Source of the DNA: Texcoconibacillus texcoconensis
GTDB lineage: Bacteria > Bacillota > Bacilli > Bacillales > Salisediminibacteriaceae
Assembly (NCBI RefSeq): GCF_014202575.1
Contig: NZ_JACHHB010000010.1
Location: forward strand, 89,545-153,544
Length of the DNA: 64,000 nucleotides
Direction: 5' to 3'
In this document: positions 9,607 through 18,642 of the stretch, piece by piece
Numbering within the stretch: the stretch's first letter is position 1
How the letters are laid out: each line of letters begins with the position of its first letter
Notes under the pieces: generated by a model
Told to the model about the DNA's origin: nothing
Database searches by the model: none
Seen by the model: only the letters and a program-made list of their open reading frames with translations
Translations under genes and position numbers: made by a program

Positions 9607-10971
9607 ATGGACAATTCTCCATCCCCACAACCCGAACAAAATAAACAATCAACCTTAAAATTTATATTACCGTCGCTTATCGGCGTTCTTTTATTTATGA
9701 CACCGATCCCTTACGGAGGAGAATTGACGATCCCGATCGCCCTTCTTTCCGATGGCTTATTTGAGGCATTAGAAACTCAGCTACCTGCAATTATGACGAT
9801 CATCATCCTTTTCGCAACACTTGGATCGATTGTCGCAAAAACCGTGAAACCTAAGTGGATCACTGACAGTCCATTCTTTACGAACCTATTCGACGTCACC
9901 CCATTTTGGTTTATCACACGCATTGTCGCACTCGTATTAGCGATCATGACACTCTTTCAAATTGGGCCGGTATTCGTTCACGACGATTACACCGGCGGAC
10001 TACTACTCGGCGACTTACTACCGATCCTATTTTCAGTCTTCCTATTTGCAGGACTGTTTCTACCATTACTATTAAACTTCGGCCTATTAGAATTTGTCGG
10101 CGCCCTACTTACCAAAGTTATGCGCCCACTATTCACCTTACCAGGACGTTCATCGATTGACTCATTAACATCCTGGCTAGGTGACGGAACCATCGGGGTC
10201 ATCTTAACAAATAAACAATACGAAGAAGGCTTTTATTCAAAACGTGAAGCAGCCGTGATTGGAACAACATTCTCCGTTGTTTCGATCACCTTTAGCTTAG
10301 TTGTCCTTGGACAAGTCGACCTTATGCATATGTTCGTTCCGTTTTACTTAACGGTGCTCATAGCAGGGGCTGTGGCTGCATTAATCATGCCACGAATTCC
10401 ACCGCTTTCTCGAAAACCGCAAACGTATTTTAATGATCAAAGTGGTGACGATCAAGAAATCATTCCTGCTGGTCATAGCCCACTTACTTGGGGCTTTAAG
10501 CAAGCGAAAAAACGCGCTAGCTACAACACAAGCGTAGGCGCATTTTTCCGTGACGGTGCGAAGAATATCCTCGACATGTGGTTAGGAGTCGTGCCAATCG
10601 TGATGGCTTTCGGAACAATTGCTGTTATTTTTGCAGAGTTTACACCACTATTTACATGGCTGGGTGCACCGTTTCAACCGATCTTACAACTGTTGCAAAT
10701 CCCTGAAGCTGCAGCTGCTTCAGAGACGATGGTTGTCGGATTTGCGGATATGTTTTTACCAGCAGTTCTCGGTGCTAGTATTGAAAGTGAAATGACTCGT
10801 TTTGTGATTGCTTGTGTATCCGTCACTCAGCTTGTCTACCTTTCTGAAGTCGGTGGTGTTTTGCTCGGTTCAAAACTGCCAATTAACTTAAAAGATTTAA
10901 TCATCATTTTCCTAGAACGTACAATCATTACGTTACCAATTATCGCTCTTATCGCGCATATCATCTTCTAA
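9607..10971 (+). CDS. YjiH family membrane protein (nucleoside-recognition gate type)
   Basis: A 454-residue protein with about ten hydrophobic segments. A polar N terminus (PSPQPEQNKQST) precedes TM1 (FILPSLIGVLLFMTPIPYGG). A gate-like half (FSVFLFAGLFLPLLLNFGLL) and SWLGDGTIGVILTN follow. The C-terminal half repeats the pattern (MWLGVVPIVMAFGTIAVIF). YjiH proteins belong to the Gate/nucleoside-recognition superfamily; their substrate is not settled. AGGAGG precedes the ATG. It is alone between convergent and divergent neighbours. Confidence 0.8.
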   Translation: MDNSPSPQPEQNKQSTLKFILPSLIGVLLFMTPIPYGGELTIPIALLSDGLFEALETQLPAIMTIIILFATLGSIVAKTVKPKWITDSPFFTNLFDVTPFWFITRIVALVLAIMTLFQIGPVFVHDDYTGGLLLGDLLPILFSVFLFAGLFLPLLLNFGLLEFVGALLTKVMRPLFTLPGRSSIDSLTSWLGDGTIGVILTNKQYEEGFYSKREAAVIGTTFSVVSITFSLVVLGQVDLMHMFVPFYLTVLIAGAVAALIMPRIPPLSRKPQTYFNDQSGDDQEIIPAGHSPLTWGFKQAKKRASYNTSVGAFFRDGAKNILDMWLGVVPIVMAFGTIAVIFAEFTPLFTWLGAPFQPILQLLQIPEAAAASETMVVGFADMFLPAVLGASIESEMTRFVIACVSVTQLVYLSEVGGVLLGSKLPINLKDLIIIFLERTIITLPIIALIAHIIF

Positions 10972-11008
10972 GAACGTCGACGACTGCAAGGTGTATGACA
11001 CCAACTAC

Positions 11009-11037
11009 AAAAAGCTGGCCAACTGGCCAGCTTTTTT
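11009..11037. terminator. Bidirectional terminator overlapping the oxidoreductase stop
   Basis: AAAAAGCTGGCC-AACT-GGCCAGCTTTTTT, a perfect stem. It ends at the stop codon of the converging minus-strand gene. Confidence 0.85.
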
Positions 11038-12100
11038 ATTTATGACATTTCACTGCTTCACCTGTTCTTGCTGATTCATATAAGGCACCGAGTAGTCGTT
11101 GAATCACTACTCCTTGTTCAGCTGTCGTTATTGGGCTCGATTGACCTAAGCAGCATTCAATAAAATGATCCATTTGTCGTTCGTGACTCGTACGATCGTC
11201 TAGATCGTGTAAGTAAGCAGGTTGTTTATCAAATAAAGCCCCATGCTTCTCTTCATAGATTCGTAATGGATAGCTATCAGCTCCAGCTTTGTCACCCATC
11301 AGTGAAACATTTAAATATTCATCTTTGGCCACATTCGCCGCATATGACGTTTCAAGTACGAGTGACATCCCGTTTTGAAAGCGAATCATCCCAGAAGCTA
11401 AATCCTCGATGGAATAATTGTCTGCATCCCATTCACCTAAAAGTCCAACCCCTGGACGCGTACCAATACGTTGATGAGTTTGTGCAAGCACGGTTTCTGG
11501 CTCTTGGAATCCCGTCAAATACATGGCGAGATCGAGCATGTGGACGCCGACATCGATAAGTGGTCCGCCACCTTGTAACTCCCGATTTGTAAATACACCC
11601 CAACCCGGTATGCCTCGGCGACGCATCGCCTGCACATTGACGTGATAAACGTTTCCTAACTCACCAGCATCAACAAACTTTTTTAACACCGTCGCTTCTA
11701 GATCATGGCGAAAGTGAAAACCGTACATAAGTATGCGACCGGTTCGATTGGCTACTTCTGCCATTTGTTTTGCCTCATCCTCAGTCATTGCTGGTGGCTT
11801 TTCGCATAAAACGTGACACCCTGCTTTTAATGCAGCAATCGTTCCTTCGTAATGAAACTTATTCGGTGTACAAATGCTAACTGCATCCAAATCATGCTGC
11901 TTAAACATCTCTTCTAAAGAATCATAAGCATGCTCAACGTCAAAATCGGCTGCGAAGGCACGTGCTTTATCTTTCGTACGCGACATAACCGCAACTAATT
12001 CTGTATGAGGGTGGTCAACATAGCGTTTTGCATGAACACCGTGAGCAATTCCCCCTGCTCCAACAATGCCTACACGTAAAGGTGAAACCACTTTCATCAC
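11036..12100 (-). CDS. Gfo/Idh/MocA family oxidoreductase
   Basis: A 354-residue NAD(P)-dependent sugar or cyclitol dehydrogenase-type protein. The Rossmann loop GIVGAGGIAHGVHAK is near residues 10-24. The catalytic EKP lysine is in HVLCEKPPAM. The C-terminal domain has GGGPLIDVGVHMLDLAMYL with the D/H pair that contacts substrate. It is closest in feel to YteT/YrbE-type Bacillus proteins. GAGTAGGAGTG precedes two adjacent ATGs. Two 13-bp direct repeats upstream may be operators. No sugar genes flank it, so the substrate is unknown. Confidence 0.88.
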   Translation of the reverse strand: MMKVVSPLRVGIVGAGGIAHGVHAKRYVDHPHTELVAVMSRTKDKARAFAADFDVEHAYDSLEEMFKQHDLDAVSICTPNKFHYEGTIAALKAGCHVLCEKPPAMTEDEAKQMAEVANRTGRILMYGFHFRHDLEATVLKKFVDAGELGNVYHVNVQAMRRRGIPGWGVFTNRELQGGGPLIDVGVHMLDLAMYLTGFQEPETVLAQTHQRIGTRPGVGLLGEWDADNYSIEDLASGMIRFQNGMSLVLETSYAANVAKDEYLNVSLMGDKAGADSYPLRIYEEKHGALFDKQPAYLHDLDDRTSHERQMDHFIECCLGQSSPITTAEQGVVIQRLLGALYESARTGEAVKCHK

Positions 12101-12117
12101 TCCTACTCAAGTTATTA

Positions 12118-12160
12118 TTTCTAGGAAAACTAATTATTTATTGAATCTTTCTAGGTAAAC
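12118..12160 (-). promoter_or_regulatory. Paired 13-bp repeats in the oxidoreductase promoter
   Basis: TTTCTAGGAAAAC (12118-12130) and TTTCTAGGTAAAC (12148-12160) are 30 bp apart. On the coding strand a TTTACC-N17-TAATTA promoter-like arrangement spans them. They could be operator sites for a local regulator. Confidence 0.4.
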
Positions 12161-12311
12161 ACATTCTCGACTGTTTCTGAAGAACCTTTTTTCACCTGAA
12201 TGAATGTCATCATTCACAATTTCATTTACAATACGAACAATACAATTAATAGAAATAGAAATTGGCTCACCTCAGAAAAGTGTTCTAAGTCAAATATTTG
12301 GGTAGCATTAT

Positions 12312-12339
12312 AACCTGCTTCTATAAATGAAGCAGGTTA
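12312..12339. terminator. Hairpin at the 3' end of the channel-like gene
   Basis: AACCTGCTTC-TATAAAT-GAAGCAGGTT is a perfect 10-bp stem overlapping the minus-strand stop codon. T-runs are short on both sides, so termination strength is uncertain. Confidence 0.55.
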
Positions 12340-12945
12340 TTTTGTGAAACCAAAGGGGAATGATATTTTCTTTTTCTCAAGGATCTCGAAAATAATCCCT
12401 AAAACAATTCCGTGCAACATTACCCCAATCAATGTTATTGAGATGATGATTGCTTGCCCGATCATTGATACTGCTGTAATATCAGCATGACCAAACATAA
12501 TGATCGCAAGAAATCCATATAAAAAAGCGTCATATAAAGAGGTTACAGTAGGCTCAAACACGTATAAAGAAAAACTTGATATTAGCGTTAGTGCCACCGG
12601 AATAACAAATCCCATAATCGATTTTTTCTGTAGTTTTTTAATAAAAGGTTTGGCGAAATATTTAGTTATTGTTTTAAGTCGAAAAAGATGTATAACTCTA
12701 GCAAAACGAGCGAATTGAAATACAGCATCTACAGGAATGATTGCTAATATAAGAAAAGGGTTCTTTTTTAAAAACGCTATTTTTTTATCACTATTCAAGA
12801 TTCGAAATAAAAAATCGATAAAGAAGATGCCCCAAACAGTCCATATAATGTAGGGGTTGTAAGGTGTTTGGTGCCATATCGTAGATACAGCTAGAACTGC
12901 AAAAATAATCATAGACCATTCATAAATTTTTTTCACATTTATCAC
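12337..12945 (-). CDS. Six-TM voltage-gated-channel-like protein with altered pore loop
   Basis: A 202-residue membrane protein with the S1-S6 plan of small voltage-gated K+ channels: S1 about 9-24, S2 32-50, S3 62-77, S4-like FARFARVIHLFRLK with R80, R83 and R89, S5 111-130, pore loop 136-158, S6 161-190. The pore loop SLYDAFLYGFLAIIMFGHAD aligns with the SxFDAxxxxxxTxTTVGYGD of K+ channels, but the filter TVGYG is replaced by MFGHA (150-154). Only one glycine remains; the following D155 is kept. It is unlikely to be K+-selective in the normal way. The gene is monocistronic with no diagnostic neighbour. Confidence 0.6.
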   Translation of the reverse strand: MINVKKIYEWSMIIFAVLAVSTIWHQTPYNPYIIWTVWGIFFIDFLFRILNSDKKIAFLKKNPFLILAIIPVDAVFQFARFARVIHLFRLKTITKYFAKPFIKKLQKKSIMGFVIPVALTLISSFSLYVFEPTVTSLYDAFLYGFLAIIMFGHADITAVSMIGQAIIISITLIGVMLHGIVLGIIFEILEKKKISFPFGFTK

Positions 12946-13008
12946 CTATTTTCATTATAACTTTTTGTTGCTTAGATGTGGTAGATAAGTTAACGCTGAT
13001 TGACATTT

Positions 13009-13028
13009 GTGCGTGTGTGTGTGTGTGT
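13009..13028. repeat. GT microsatellite
   Basis: An almost pure (GT)n run of about 20 bp in the gap between the channel-like gene and chemoreceptor 2. Its position does not obviously affect a coding frame. Confidence 0.8.
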
Positions 13029-13133
13029 TTTGTGATAAATCTGAATCTATGTAGAAGTAGTGCAGAAAATTCTGTAGTGCTTTTTTGTGCTCAAATTTTA
13101 TTAAGTCCCCTACATCATAGAGACGAAAAAAAT

Positions 13134-13163
13134 AGACCTAAAGCCTCTCACAGCTTTAGGTCT
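13134..13163 (-). terminator. Terminator of chemoreceptor 2
   Basis: AGACCTAAAGC and GCTTTAGGTCT form an 11-bp stem, followed on the minus strand by an A/T-rich run ending in T's. It sits 14 nt after the receptor stop. Confidence 0.7.
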
Positions 13164-13177
13164 GACATTTTAATGGA

Positions 13178-14539
13178 TTATTTCGTTTTAAATGTCGACA
13201 CGGACTCTTTTAATGCAACTGCCATTTGACTCATCTCATCGGTACTCGTTGAAATATCTTGCATCGATGCGGTTGTTTCATTGATTGTTTCATACACTTC
13301 TTGGGCATTTGCATCTGTCTCTTCTACGACATTAGCCAATTCATCAATAAGTGCGACAATATTTTCAGAAGTCGTCACCTCTTCATTTGTGACATCCTTG
13401 ATTCCTTGAATGTTCGTCACGGTACGCTTCACTGCAGCAACGATATCATCGAGCGCATCTCCTGCGATTGCAACTTCACGCACGCCTTCTTCGACCTTTT
13501 TGTCACTCATTTCAAAGGCTTGTGTTGCTTCTGAAGTCGTCGATGTAATCTCTTCAATAATTGACGTAACATTTTCTGCTTCCTTGGATGTTTGTTCCGC
13601 TAGTTTACGAACTTCATCTGCAACGACTGCAAACCCTTTCCCGGCTTCACCCGCACGAGATGCTTCAATCGCAGCATTCAAGGCCAAGAGGTTCGTTTGT
13701 TCGGATATTTTTGTAATTGTATCAACAATTGAGTGAATTTGTTTTGAATAATCAACGAGCGCGTTCACCTTATCTCGCGTTGTTTGCGATTCTGTTTGAA
13801 TCGTTTGCATCACTTGAATCACATCTTCAACTTTTTGCTTTCCCACATCGGAAGATTCAGACATCTGACCTGCATTCATTTCTGTTGCGTCTGCTTTTTG
13901 TTTCGCTTGTTCGATAAGGGAAGAAAGTTCTCTAAGTGATTGAGACACATTTTTGATTGCAGTGTTACCTCTTTTCGCTTGTTTACTCATATGATCAGCA
14001 CGGGTGCTTACATCTTCAGCACCTGCAGTCATTTCTTCAATTGCAGCAGTATTTTCTTCACTCGATGCAGCAACATTTTCTGCCGATTCATGCACAGATT
14101 GAATCGTATCCCTCATATTCACTGTTAAACGATTAAACCCCGTCGCTAAGTGACCTAGTTCATCTTGAGAGCGAATATCGACACGTTGCGTTAAATCTAA
14201 AGAGTTTCCTTGCATCGCATCTATCGTTTCCTCTAATTCACGAATCGGACGGGTGACAAACTTACGAATCCCGATCGTTAAAAAAGTGACTGTAATGATG
14301 ATATTCATGATTAATGTAAAATACGTTTGTAATACGTTGTTCACAGTTGTACCTAAAACATCAAGCGCACCTGATTCAAAGATTGCCATTTGCATATAAG
14401 CAATCGGTGCACCTGCAATTAAACTAAAAAGCATTGCAGCAATAATCAGTAATGCCAGTTTTCTTCCAATCGTCAACTGTGTGCGTTTTCGCTTCGTTTG
14501 AGAAGTCTCTTTATGATGTGTGTTAAACATTTGTCTCAC
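13178..14539 (-). CDS. Methyl-accepting chemotaxis protein 2 (almost no external domain)
   Basis: About 453 residues. After a basic N terminus, TM1 ([20 protein letters not shown]) and TM2 ([17 protein letters not shown]) are separated by only about 25-30 residues, so there is no room for a classical ligand domain. HAMP follows, then the signalling tip [20 protein letters not shown] and the helices carrying [15 protein letters not shown] 14554 is in frame, but GAGGGGG lies only 6-7 nt before the GTG at 14539, which is preferred. Such receptors may sense membrane state, temperature or energy; this is inference. Confidence 0.88.
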   Translation of the reverse strand: MRQMFNTHHKETSQTKRKRTQLTIGRKLALLIIAAMLFSLIAGAPIAYMQMAIFESGALDVLGTTVNNVLQTYFTLIMNIIITVTFLTIGIRKFVTRPIRELEETIDAMQGNSLDLTQRVDIRSQDELGHLATGFNRLTVNMRDTIQSVHESAENVAASSEENTAAIEEMTAGAEDVSTRADHMSKQAKRGNTAIKNVSQSLRELSSLIEQAKQKADATEMNAGQMSESSDVGKQKVEDVIQVMQTIQTESQTTRDKVNALVDYSKQIHSIVDTITKISEQTNLLALNAAIEASRAGEAGKGFAVVADEVRKLAEQTSKEAENVTSIIEEITSTTSEATQAFEMSDKKVEEGVREVAIAGDALDDIVAAVKRTVTNIQGIKDVTNEEVTTSENIVALIDELANVVEETDANAQEVYETINETTASMQDISTSTDEMSQMAVALKESVSTFKTK

Positions 14540-14769
14540 CGGTTTCCCCCTCATGTACTAACAACCACTTCTAGACATCCGTTAACTTGCAAAGAACATT
14601 CTCGCCTATGTCGAAATTATTCGAAATATGTCTACTTTACAATACCACTTTTAACGTAAATTTGCAGTATTGCATCGTAAAATATAAATTCCTTGTCTTG
14701 GAAACGTATGTAAATCGCTTTTTAGAGGAAACTTACTATTTAGAAGATCTTAGCAAAGGAGTGCTTCAT

Positions 14770-16323
14770 TTGAACCATAGTGACCAACATCATCAGAATA
14801 TCCCTCCTGAGTCGAAGCCGTATTGGCGCGAGGACATTGATATCCCGACATTTTCAGCGATGACTGAGGATCAAGAAACTGAGGTAGCGATCATCGGAGG
14901 CGGAATTACTGGGATAACGACCGCCTATTTACTCATGAAAGAAGGTGTGCGTGTTACCCTCATCGAAGCCGGACAACTATTTAATGGGACGACAGGTCAC
15001 ACAACGGCAAAGGTGACTGCCCAACATAGTCTTATATACAATGAACTCTTGTCGCACCTTGGTCATGAACAGGCCAAAAAATATTATGAAGCTTCATCGA
15101 ATGCGTTAAATTTTATTCAACAAACGGTTGAGCAGCAAAACATAGACTGTGACTTTATAAAACAAGATGCCTACGTATATGCGACCACGCAACAAAAAGC
15201 AAAACAAATTGAAAAAGAAGGACAAGCTTATGAAGTGTTAGGGATTAACGGTGGACTTACTTCTTCACTTCCAATCTGGTTACCAATTGAATCCGCAGTC
15301 GTTATGCATAATCAAGCGCAATTTCATCCCCTCAAATATGTAAAATCGCTCACTGAGGCGTTCGTTGACGGGGGTGGAAAGATTTACGAACAGACAACGG
15401 CGGTAGACCTCAAAAAAGGAACGAAACCGATCATCACGATGCGTAACGGAGCGAAACTCACCTGTGATCATGTGGTTTCTTGCTCCCATTTCCCATTTCA
15501 TGACGGCATCGGTTTTTATTTTTCTCGGATGTATCAAGAACGTTCTTATATTGTTGCTGTTAAACCAAAGCATGAGTATGCCGGTGGTATGTATATCAAT
15601 GCAGAAAGTCCTTCTCGCTCATTACGCTCAACACCGACAAGCAATGGGCCGCTCATTCTCGTCGGCGGGGAAAACCATAAGACGGGGCAAGGGATCAATA
15701 CGATGAGACATTATGAAGCGTTGGCATCATTTGCGAAAGAAACATTAAACGCTGACGATATCGTTTATCGTTGGTCAGCACAAGATTTAACGACGATGGA
15801 TAATATTCCTTATATCGGACCACTTACAAGCGGTGATAATAACATTTTTGTCGCAACAGGGTTCCGTAAATGGGGAATGACAAACAGCACTGTCGCTGCA
15901 CAATTGCTTTGTGATCAAGTTCTCAATCGCGAGAATCCATATCGTGACGTATTTGTCCCGTCGCGCTTTCACGCAGACCCTAGTGTACGGAAATGGATCA
16001 GTACAAATGCTGATGTTGCGGGTCATTTTGTCGCAGGTAAAGTTGGCATGAAAGATCGGCACCCAGAGGATTTACGTTTAGGAGAAGGTGCCCACGTGAA
16101 TGTTCATGGTAAAAAAGCAGCTGGATACCGTGACGAAGACGGCAAACTCCACTTATTAGACGCAACATGCACGCATATGGGCTGTGAAGTTGAGTGGAAC
16201 GAGGCGGAACGGTCTTGGGACTGTCCTTGTCATGGTTCTCGTTTCAATATTGACGGTGAAGTGTTGAACGAGCCTGCAGACAAACCACTTGCAAAAATTG
16301 AGGACGAACATAGAGAAGCATAA
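14770..16323 (+). CDS. FAD-dependent oxidoreductase with C-terminal Rieske domain (YhfW-like)
   Basis: A 517-residue protein starting at TTG 14770, chosen because AAAGGAG ends 8 nt before it; the open frame runs further upstream without a ribosome site. The N-terminal DAO fold has EVAIIGGGITGITTAYLL for FAD. The C-terminal Rieske [2Fe-2S] domain has C467-x-H469 and C485-x2-H488, with C472 and C487 as the disulfide pair (CTHMGC; CPCHGS). The same fusion is seen in B. subtilis YhfW. It probably oxidises an amine or amino acid and passes electrons to the cluster; the substrate is unknown. Confidence 0.88.
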   Translation: MNHSDQHHQNIPPESKPYWREDIDIPTFSAMTEDQETEVAIIGGGITGITTAYLLMKEGVRVTLIEAGQLFNGTTGHTTAKVTAQHSLIYNELLSHLGHEQAKKYYEASSNALNFIQQTVEQQNIDCDFIKQDAYVYATTQQKAKQIEKEGQAYEVLGINGGLTSSLPIWLPIESAVVMHNQAQFHPLKYVKSLTEAFVDGGGKIYEQTTAVDLKKGTKPIITMRNGAKLTCDHVVSCSHFPFHDGIGFYFSRMYQERSYIVAVKPKHEYAGGMYINAESPSRSLRSTPTSNGPLILVGGENHKTGQGINTMRHYEALASFAKETLNADDIVYRWSAQDLTTMDNIPYIGPLTSGDNNIFVATGFRKWGMTNSTVAAQLLCDQVLNRENPYRDVFVPSRFHADPSVRKWISTNADVAGHFVAGKVGMKDRHPEDLRLGEGAHVNVHGKKAAGYRDEDGKLHLLDATCTHMGCEVEWNEAERSWDCPCHGSRFNIDGEVLNEPADKPLAKIEDEHREA

Positions 16324-16333
16324 CAGAGGACGT

Positions 16334-16370
16334 AAAGGGGGCTGTGTAACTAAAAATACACAGCCTTTTT
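16334..16370 (+). terminator. Terminator of the FAD/Rieske gene
   Basis: AAAGGGGGCTGTGTA and TACACAGCCTTTTT form a hairpin 10 nt after the stop codon. Confidence 0.85.
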
Positions 16371-16380
16371 ACGTTCATTT

Positions 16381-16654
16381 ATATTGAATCAATTTCATAA
16401 TAGATGATGTAAAAATCATTTCCGAACATGGATTGTGATTTTCACTGCAGGCGGACGCTTTCCCAAGGGCTTGTCTTCAGCTAAATTCAGCTCCACAAAC
16501 CGTCGCTGAATTGGATCTTCAGACTGCTCTGATCCTTTGGGAGTCGCCGCCTTTCGTTTCAATCACTTGTTCTAAAAACAGACGTTCACCTTCGTGATAA
16601 CTGATTACATTCGTAATGTTTGTTAAAAACCTTCATTATGAAATGGGTTCATAT
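16381..16654. mobile_element. MITE-like element, copy 1 (274 bp)
   Basis: The ends are inverted repeats: ATATTGAATCAATTTCATAA at the left and, read inward from the right, ATATGAACCCATTTCATAAT. The middle has GCGGACGCTTTCCCAAGGGC and GAGTCGCCGCCTTTCG, shared with copy 2 at 22.5 kb. No ORF is inside. The right end falls 3 bp from the stop codon of the small membrane protein gene. No clear target duplication was seen. Confidence 0.65.
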
Positions 16655-16656
16655 TA

Positions 16657-16860
16657 TTAATAACTCCAATTTAATACAATCATAACAATCACGATTAGTA
16701 TCCCAAATAAAACAATACCGCTCGCGATCAGCCAAGCGCCGATTCGTGTTAGAGGTTGTTGCCACTCTCGTGTTATCCGAGCTCCAATGATACATAAAAG
16801 TCCCACGATAACAAGAAGGAGAGAAATATTTCGAAGTAAAGCACCATCCAGCCAATTCAA
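16657..16860 (-). CDS. Small membrane protein, two TM segments
   Basis: 67 residues beginning MNWLDGALL from a TTG codon at 16860, with AAAGGGAG about 9 nt upstream. Two hydrophobic helices (ISLLLVIVGLLCIIGARI; LIASGIVLFGILIVIVMIVL) are joined by a short basic/polar linker. An overlapping frame (16649-16870) is less hydrophobic and has no better start, so it is taken as a shadow. A MITE-like element abuts the 3' end. Function unknown. Confidence 0.6.
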   Translation of the reverse strand: MNWLDGALLRNISLLLVIVGLLCIIGARITREWQQPLTRIGAWLIASGIVLFGILIVIVMIVLNWSY

Positions 16861-16885
16861 CGGATCTCACTCCCTTTAGGGTCAG

Positions 16886-16978
16886 TTTTACGCAATGATA
16901 GCCGATTTTTACGCATTAAAACAATGATTTTACGCAATACAGTGAAACTTTCACGCAAAAAACTTGAATTTTTACGCA
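16886..16978. repeat. Five TTTTACGCA boxes phased at exactly 21 bp
   Basis: TTTTACGCA starts at 16886, 16907, 16928 and 16970, with TTTCACGCA at 16949. Every step is 21 bp. The 12-bp spacers differ from one another, so this is not a simple duplicated tandem repeat. It lies between the divergent small membrane protein and MFS genes. Confidence 0.85.
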
Positions 16979-17134
16979 AACACCACTCCCACATCTAACA
17001 CTACAATCGATGCTTTCCTCACAATTCGGCTATGAATCTCATTTGCCAGTTTAATATTGAAAGCGTATAATTTTCATTAGTCACTCGAAATAGGATCGCA
17101 AGGTGGATTAATACATAAAAGAGAGGTCATTTGG

Positions 17135-18568
17135 ATGGAGGAAAACCAAAGTTACAGTAAAGTCCTGATTGCCGCATTACTCATATCGGGTTCTTTCATA
17201 GCGATCTTGAATCAAACTTTAATGATCACGGCGATACCGCCAATTATGCACGAAATGAATATTACCGAAAACACAGCCCAATGGCTAACGACCGTTTTTA
17301 TGCTCGTAAACGGAATTATGGTTCCAGTTTCTGCGTTTTTAATTGAAAAATTTACGACACGCCAATTATTTATGACCGCGATGGGGATATTTGCTTTCGG
17401 TACACTTATCGGAGGTCTTGCAACCAACTTTCCGTCTTTAATCGTTGGTCGAACGATTCAATCCGCAGGTGCAGGCGTAATGATTCCACTCATGCAAACG
17501 GTGTTTTTATTAATTTTCCCTGTTGAAAAGCGCGGTACGGCTATGGGATACATCGGCCTTGTCATCTCATTTGCTCCAGCGATCGGTCCGACGCTATCGG
17601 GATGGGTGACGTCGAACTATGAGTGGCGCTTTTTGTTTTGGGGAATCTTACCACTGGCCCTCATTATGATTGTGATTGCCTATTTCAGCATGAGAAACGT
17701 CACTGAGCTGAAAGATCCGAAAGTAGACATTCCGTCTATCGTTTTATCTTCGCTCGGCTTTGGTGGCCTCTTGTACGGCTTTACTAGTGCTGGGAATAAC
17801 GGCTGGACAAATCCCATCACACTCGTTGTACTTGCCGTTGGTACAGCAACCATTGTCTTATTTATACAACGACAGCTTCGTATGCAACATCCGATGTTAG
17901 AGTTCCGCGTGTTTAAACAATCGATTTTTACACTTTCTACAATTATTTGCAGCATCGGTTTTATGGGACTTATCGGATTAGAAACATTGATTCCATTGTA
18001 TATGCAAAACATGCGTGAATTTACGGCTATGGAGTCAGGACTTGTGTTATTTCCTGGTGCACTTATAGCTGGGCTTATGGCCCCAATTACCGGACGGATT
18101 TTTGACAAAGTTGGCGCCAAGTGGCTCGCCATTCCCGGACTCATCCTAATGACGATCTCTAGCTTTGCCTTTGTTTTCATTGATACGACGACTTCGCTCG
18201 TTTACCTAGCCGTCATGTACGCAATTCGTATGTTTGGTTTTTCTATGGTCATGATGCCTGTTAATACAGCAGGGCTCAACCAAATGCCACAGAAGCTCAT
18301 TCCACACGGTGCGGCTGTTACGAACACGATGCGGCAAATGGCGGCATCGATTGGTACTGCCGTGCTTGTCACAACGATGACGACAACGGCACAAACAGCT
18401 AGTCGCTCATCGGCAATCGAACACCCTGATATATTCGGGGCGATCATAGCCTTTGGTGTAATTGCCATTCTTACTGTTGCTGCATTATTTATGTCCTTTA
18501 AATTGAAAAAGACATATCCACCAACAGACGAAGAATGGGATGCCGAGCAGCAAAAAAGTGCGGGGTAA
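17135..18568 (+). CDS. MFS multidrug-type transporter (DHA2 family)
   Basis: A 477-residue protein with about 14 transmembrane helices, as in the EmrB/QacA (DHA2) drug:H+ antiporters. TM1 contains ILNQTLMITAIPPIM (motif D1-like). The loop 2-3 region has EKFTTRQLFMTAM. TM5 carries an antiporter motif C, SFAPAIGPTLSGWV. It is similar in type to Bacillus LmrB/YhcA. GAGAGG precedes the ATG. No regulator gene adjoins; the phased boxes upstream may be a control region. The drug range cannot be predicted. Confidence 0.9.
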   Translation: MEENQSYSKVLIAALLISGSFIAILNQTLMITAIPPIMHEMNITENTAQWLTTVFMLVNGIMVPVSAFLIEKFTTRQLFMTAMGIFAFGTLIGGLATNFPSLIVGRTIQSAGAGVMIPLMQTVFLLIFPVEKRGTAMGYIGLVISFAPAIGPTLSGWVTSNYEWRFLFWGILPLALIMIVIAYFSMRNVTELKDPKVDIPSIVLSSLGFGGLLYGFTSAGNNGWTNPITLVVLAVGTATIVLFIQRQLRMQHPMLEFRVFKQSIFTLSTIICSIGFMGLIGLETLIPLYMQNMREFTAMESGLVLFPGALIAGLMAPITGRIFDKVGAKWLAIPGLILMTISSFAFVFIDTTTSLVYLAVMYAIRMFGFSMVMMPVNTAGLNQMPQKLIPHGAAVTNTMRQMAASIGTAVLVTTMTTTAQTASRSSAIEHPDIFGAIIAFGVIAILTVAALFMSFKLKKTYPPTDEEWDAEQQKSAG

Positions 18569-18577
18569 AATCCCCTT

Positions 18578-18618
18578 GTTTAAAAGATCCCGAGGGCGGC
18601 CCTCGGGATCTTTTAAAC
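18578..18618. terminator. Perfect 20-bp bidirectional terminator
   Basis: GTTTAAAAGATCCCGAGGGC, one base, then its exact reverse complement. It serves the converging MFS and chemoreceptor 3 genes. Confidence 0.9.
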
Positions 18619-18642
18619 GTGAAATATTCACACTTCTTCTAT

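Noticed and set aside
16649..16870. A 73-residue frame overlapping the small membrane protein
   Set aside because: Mixed, cysteine- and arginine-rich composition without a better start; the 67-residue hydrophobic frame has the ribosome site.
16886..16978. CRISPR array or plasmid replication origin
   Set aside because: Boxes of 9 bp with 12-bp spacers are too short for CRISPR, and no rep gene or DnaA-box cluster is near.
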